Shown here one piece after another: positions 61,101 to 64,000 of a stretch of 64,000 nucleotides of DNA. The stretch covers positions 67,912 through 131,911 of the forward strand of contig JAEXCU010000015.1 in assembly GCA_023402015.1 (NCBI GenBank), read 5' to 3'. Within the stretch, counting starts at the first letter, position 1; each line of letters begins with the position of its first letter. The translations under genes were made by a program, and so were the position numbers. Source of the DNA: Pseudomonadota bacterium (GTDB taxonomy: Bacteria > Pseudomonadota > Alphaproteobacteria > Rs-D84). The notes beneath the pieces are model-generated. The model was not told where the DNA came from. It searched no databases and worked only from the letters and a program-made list of their open reading frames with translations.

Positions 61101-62255
61101 GTATTCCAGATTGCCGAAGGAATGGTTATTGATGCCGGCACAGGCAGTCTGAAACCATTCATTGGCAAAAAACTGACGGGCGAAGTATTTGAAGGTATTA
61201 AACCATCTGATATTAAAAAGTTGGTTGTTCGCAACAAAGAAGCGCAGGCGAAAATTGACGAATTGCGTGAACAACATGTTGTTAAGTTAAAATTGCTGAA
61301 TGAAAAGGCCGATGCAGAAATTGCCAAGGCAACAGAAAGCAATTCCCTGAACGCAGGCGTGTTGAAAGAAGTCAAGGTTTACATCGCGCATAAAATGAAA
61401 TTACAGCCGGGTGATAAAATGGCCGGTCGTCATGGAAACAAGGGTATCGTATCCAAGGTTGTTCCGATTGAAGACATGCCATATCTGGAAGACGGAACAC
61501 CCGTTGATTTGGTCTTGAATCCGTTAGGTGTGCCATCGCGTATGAACATCGGTCAGATTCTGGAAACCCATTTGGGTATGGCCGCACGTACATTGGGCCA
61601 GCAAATTGGCGAAGTTCTGGAAGAAGTCAAGGCTAAACGTGCCGTAACGGACGATTTGCGTACCATTATGGGCAAGATTTACGGCAAAGAAACATCTGAA
61701 AAGTTGGAAAAAATGACAGACACAGATGTTCGCGCCGAAGCCGCCCTGTTGCGCGACGGTGTGCCAATGGCAACGCCAACATTTGACGGTGCCACACCCG
61801 AAGACATTCGCAAAATGCTGAAATTGGCGAAACTGCCGGAAACGGGTCAGTTCACGCTGTATGACGGTATGACAGGCGAAAAGTTTGCGCGACCGGTAAC
61901 GGTTGGTGTCATGTACATGATGAAACTGCATCACTTTGTTGATGAAAAGATTCACGCGCGTTCAATTGGTAATTATTCGCTGGTTACGCAACAGCCGCTG
62001 TCTGGTAAAGCCCACATGGGTGGCCAGCGTCTGGGTGAAATGGAAGTTTGGGCACTGGAAGCGCATGGTGCTGCACACCTGTTGCGCGAAATGCTGACCG
62101 TTAAATCGGACGATATCGCCGGCCGAAACAAGATGTATGAATCCATCATTTCCGGCAGCAATGATATCCAAACCGGCACACCAGAGGCATTTAACGTATT
62201 CGTACGCGAATTGCGCGGATTGGGTCTGGCAATGACACCCAAAAAAATTGATTAG
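58119..62255 (+). CDS. rpoB: DNA-directed RNA polymerase subunit beta
   Basis: 1378 aa from ATG 58119 behind AAAGGAT. All major regions are readable, including the rifampicin region SQLSQFMDAYNPLSELEHKR followed by RISALGPGGL (wild-type Asp516, His526 and Ser531 equivalents; Ala-Tyr at 517-518), the active-site MPWRGYNYEDSIVIS, KMAGRHGNKGIVSK and the C-terminal EMEVWALEAHGAAHLL. Catalytic subunit with rpoC. Confidence 0.98.
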   Translation: MAVIQKLRKSFGKSFLQTPLPDLVEIQYNSYKDFLQADVEPQNRKNIGLQNVFSSMFPIKDYAGIADLEFVEYTLDKPVYNVKECMLRNMTYSSKLKLKLRLILWDVAEDGKKTLRDIKEQEIFMGEVPLMTERGSFIASGVERVIVSQMHRAQGVVFATTKEAKVAGNPTTYTARIIPEHGSWIDFEEYKGIIYVRIDRRRKVPATVLLRCLPAAEDEKKWAADPRKAAIRGMSETEILSAFYKRIPLKFDGNMWRGETSVFEGLDKYRLNYDLINPKDKKPLANKGDRLNNKRLTKIMSASKEFGIMPDSLVGEYLFDPIMNGGDVVFPAGTEITEEILADLEKMNVKEISLISIDNTTISAHMRNTLMADKTTNREEALIEIYNIIRPGERPTLEAAINLFMRQGFDASYYDLSAVGRFKMNKRLKIDSGKKPEDERLLTKGDFLAVLKTLTNIIDRKDTVDDIDNLSNRRVRTVGELLEQNFRTGMVRIERLVRESLSSPNIANMQPQDVINVKPLMSLVSEFLGTSQLSQFMDAYNPLSELEHKRRISALGPGGLNRERAGIDVRDVHPTHYGRLCPIHTPEGANIGLINHLASYARVNPYGFIETPYYVVENSKITDKMVYLTADEELGHKIAQGNTPTTSAGVLAEDMVTARVDGEFTMVPKNEIDLIDVEPRQVVSIATGLIPFVENDDANRALMGSNMQRQGVPLLRVQAPLVGTGIEREVARDSRTGVVAKHSGVVESVDANRIVVKCMNSRNVVTGVDIYNLEKFERSNSETLIHQKPLVKVGDRISAGDIIADGSSMNYGELALGRNVLVAFMPWRGYNYEDSIVISERISRDDVFTSVKIVEKEFKVRDTQLGPESFTRDIPNVGEEALKNLDESGIIYVGARVKQGDILVGRVSPKSETLLTPEEALLRNIFGEKALNVKDTSLRVGPNEEGTVIGVNVLTRHGVKKDERTQMIELQKIEKINKDREEETSIIEKGFADQVFQIAEGMVIDAGTGSLKPFIGKKLTGEVFEGIKPSDIKKLVVRNKEAQAKIDELREQHVVKLKLLNEKADAEIAKATESNSLNAGVLKEVKVYIAHKMKLQPGDKMAGRHGNKGIVSKVVPIEDMPYLEDGTPVDLVLNPLGVPSRMNIGQILETHLGMAARTLGQQIGEVLEEVKAKRAVTDDLRTIMGKIYGKETSEKLEKMTDTDVRAEAALLRDGVPMATPTFDGATPEDIRKMLKLAKLPETGQFTLYDGMTGEKFARPVTVGVMYMMKLHHFVDEKIHARSIGNYSLVTQQPLSGKAHMGGQRLGEMEVWALEAHGAAHLLREMLTVKSDDIAGRNKMYESIISGSNDIQTGTPEAFNVFVRELRGLGLAMTPKKID

Positions 62256-62352
62256 TGGTTGGTCCCGGTTGCAGGTTAATTCCTGCAACCGGAACTGGCA
62301 ACTAATGACTAACCACTAACAACCTCTTAAGCGACTGAAAGGAGCAAAATAT
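62256..62352 (+). other. rpoB-rpoC spacer with nested hairpins
   Basis: 97 bp. GGTTGCAGG pairs with CCTGCAACC around TTAATT; outside it TTAGTGGTT pairs with AACCACTAA. There is no T-run, so this is more likely a processing or stabilising structure than a terminator. Confidence 0.6.
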
Positions 62353-64000
62353 ATGACCAATATGTTGCAGAAGATATTCGGACAAATTGAAACCAAAGAA
62401 CAGTTTGACGCCCTGCGCATCACCATCGCGTCCCCAGAAGAAATACTGTCTTGGTCCCATGGCGAAGTAAAAAAGCCCGAAACCATTAATTATCATTCTT
62501 TGAAACCAGAAGCAGAAGGATTATTCTGCCAGCAGATTTTCGGTCCGGTCAAGGATTATGAATGTGCATGCGGTAAATATAAAAGAATTAAATTCCGTGG
62601 TGTTGTTTGCGAACGCTGTAATGTGGAGGTTGGACCATCCACAGTTCGTCGTGAACGCATGGGCCACATTAAATTGGCAATGCCCGTCGCGCATACATGG
62701 TTCCTGCGCGAAGGCAAAATTGCGACATTGTTAAACAATCTGCCCCAGAAAAAACTGGAACAGGTTATTTCATATGATGCGTACATTGTTGTTGAACCGG
62801 GTTTAACCAACCTGAAACAATATGACGTCATCAGCGAAGATGAATACCAGGCCGCCGTTGAAGAATTCGGTGCGGACGCATTCCACGTTGGCATTGGTGC
62901 CGAAGGCGTACGCAATATTATCGCGAACCTGGATATGGGCGACGAACGCACACGTCTGCGCGCGGAATTGGCCGAAACCAAATCTGAGGCCAAACGCAAA
63001 GCGTTAATCAAACAATTAAAATTGGTAGAGGCATTCTTGGATTCCAAAACCGATCCTGCATGGATGTTGCCGGATATTATCCCGGTTATCCCACCAGATA
63101 TGCGTCCATTGGTAACATTGGATGCGGGACATGTTGCGGCATCTGACCTGAACGATTTGTATCGTCGCGTTATCATTCGCAACAATCGTTTGAAAAGATT
63201 TATTGAAATGCATGCGCCGGAAATCATTGTTCGCAATGAAAAACGCATGTTGCAGGAAGCGGTTGATTCATTATTTGACAACGGCCACAAGGCCCGTCCA
63301 ATGGTGTCGCAAAACCGCCGCCCACTGAAATCATTGTCTGATTCACTGCGTGGAAAATCCGGTCGTTTCCGTATGAACATGTTGGGTAAACGTGTTGATT
63401 ATTCCGGCCGCAGTGTAATTGTATCTGGTCCGTCATTAAAACTGCACCAGGTTGGTTTGCCGAAAACAATGGCATTGGAATTGTTCAAACCATTCGTTTT
63501 TGCGCGTCTGTTGTCGGGTGATTATGCAAATACATTAAAGACAGCCCGTAAAATGGTTGAAAACGGCGAAGACGTTGTTTGGGAAATATTGGAAAAAGTT
63601 ATCCATGAACACCCCGTTTTGTTGAACCGTGCGCCGACATTGCACCGTTTGTCATTGCTGGCATTTGAACCGGTTTTGATTGAAGGCAAGGCGATACGTC
63701 TGCACCCATTGGTCTGCAAAGGATTTAATGCTGACTTTGACGGCGACCAGATGTCCGTTCACGTTCCAATTTCACTGGAAGCACAATTGGAAGCACGCAC
63801 ATTAATGTTATCTTCTAATAACATTTTGTCCCCGGCCAATGGTGAACCTATGATTGAATTGTCCCAGGACATGGTTTTGGGTGTATACTATATTTCGTTG
63901 ATTAATGGCGAACACACGGAAAAATCACCGCATTTTGCCAATATGGACGAAGTGAAATTGGCGTTGGAAAACAAAGCAATTACACTGCATACACCAATCA
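62353..64000 (+). CDS. rpoC: DNA-directed RNA polymerase subunit beta' (N-terminal part, cut by window end)
   Basis: 549 codons are visible from ATG 62353, behind AAAGGAG. The N-terminal zinc finger (CACGKYKRIKFRGVVCERC), the clamp region, NRRPLKSLSDSLRGKSGRFR, the bridge to the active site and the catalytic NADFDGDQM (three Mg-binding Asp) are present. The frame is open at base 64000. Co-transcribed with rpoB. Confidence 0.98.
   Translation, partial: MTNMLQKIFGQIETKEQFDALRITIASPEEILSWSHGEVKKPETINYHSLKPEAEGLFCQQIFGPVKDYECACGKYKRIKFRGVVCERCNVEVGPSTVRRERMGHIKLAMPVAHTWFLREGKIATLLNNLPQKKLEQVISYDAYIVVEPGLTNLKQYDVISEDEYQAAVEEFGADAFHVGIGAEGVRNIIANLDMGDERTRLRAELAETKSEAKRKALIKQLKLVEAFLDSKTDPAWMLPDIIPVIPPDMRPLVTLDAGHVAASDLNDLYRRVIIRNNRLKRFIEMHAPEIIVRNEKRMLQEAVDSLFDNGHKARPMVSQNRRPLKSLSDSLRGKSGRFRMNMLGKRVDYSGRSVIVSGPSLKLHQVGLPKTMALELFKPFVFARLLSGDYANTLKTARKMVENGEDVVWEILEKVIHEHPVLLNRAPTLHRLSLLAFEPVLIEGKAIRLHPLVCKGFNADFDGDQMSVHVPISLEAQLEARTLMLSSNNILSPANGEPMIELSQDMVLGVYYISLINGEHTEKSPHFANMDEVKLALENKAITLHTPI

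Overview
The window is a stretch of chromosome from an alphaproteobacterium of moderate G+C. Lineage clues are a GapR (DUF2312) nucleoid protein, virB8-virB9-virB10 type IV secretion genes, a short valyl-tRNA synthetase of the archaeal/rickettsial form, and the order tRNA-Trp, secE, nusG, rplK, rplA, rplJ, rplL, rpoB, rpoC. This set fits a Rickettsiales-like or uncultured host-associated alphaproteobacterium. The genus cannot be named from the sequence alone.

Layout. 1-9.6 kb is mostly housekeeping: comF, a DUF2147 secreted protein, valS, an acyl-ACP thioesterase, a small HTH gene behind a structured leader, rpmH, gyrA and a MerR regulator. 9.6-13.4 kb holds poorly known genes: a membrane-anchored protein, an HD hydrolase, an HEMHH metallopeptidase candidate and a secreted protein, plus tRNA-Glu with a 44-bp direct repeat beside it. 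13.8-24.6 kb looks like a genomic island ending in tRNA-Gln. It carries a tyrosine recombinase, a type I restriction-modification locus with two tail-to-tail hsdS genes inside 20-bp inverted repeats, and a DUF5681 gene followed by a DUF2924-serine recombinase fusion. 25-27.4 kb is one 810-aa unknown protein behind a second structured leader. 27.5-33 kb is a marR-tolC-adaptor-RND efflux operon. 33-34.7 kb holds a Cys-rich secreted protein behind a third structured leader, a HAD phosphatase and a small membrane protein. 34.7-48.4 kb is housekeeping: rmuC, def-fmt-truA, comEC, RNHCP, gapR, pyk, a D,D-carboxypeptidase, recR-rsmA, a Kef-type antiporter and lspA-yidC. 48.4-54.5 kb has a palindromic repeat, small unknown genes and virB10-virB9-virB8. 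54.6 kb to the end is tRNA-Trp and the secE-to-rpoC transcription/translation cluster, with rpoC cut by the window edge.

Most interesting signals. (1) Three 5' leaders (5294-5493 +, 33547-33751 -, 24727-24998 +) share one architecture: a consensus promoter, a hairpin at the predicted start of transcription, a long-range P1 stem, an internal purine-rich strand that can switch partner to the pyrimidine tract just 3' of P1, then a terminator-like hairpin, the Shine-Dalgarno (SD) sequence and the start codon. In two of them the pyrimidine tract also pairs with the SD, and the paired sequences differ between copies while staying complementary. This looks like an undescribed cis-regulatory RNA. (2) The hsdS locus is an in-frame DNA inversion switch. 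(3) The RND pump lacks all three canonical proton-relay residues and sits with an unusually short adaptor. (4) ValRS is of archaeal type. All functional statements are inferred from sequence reading; no database search was run.
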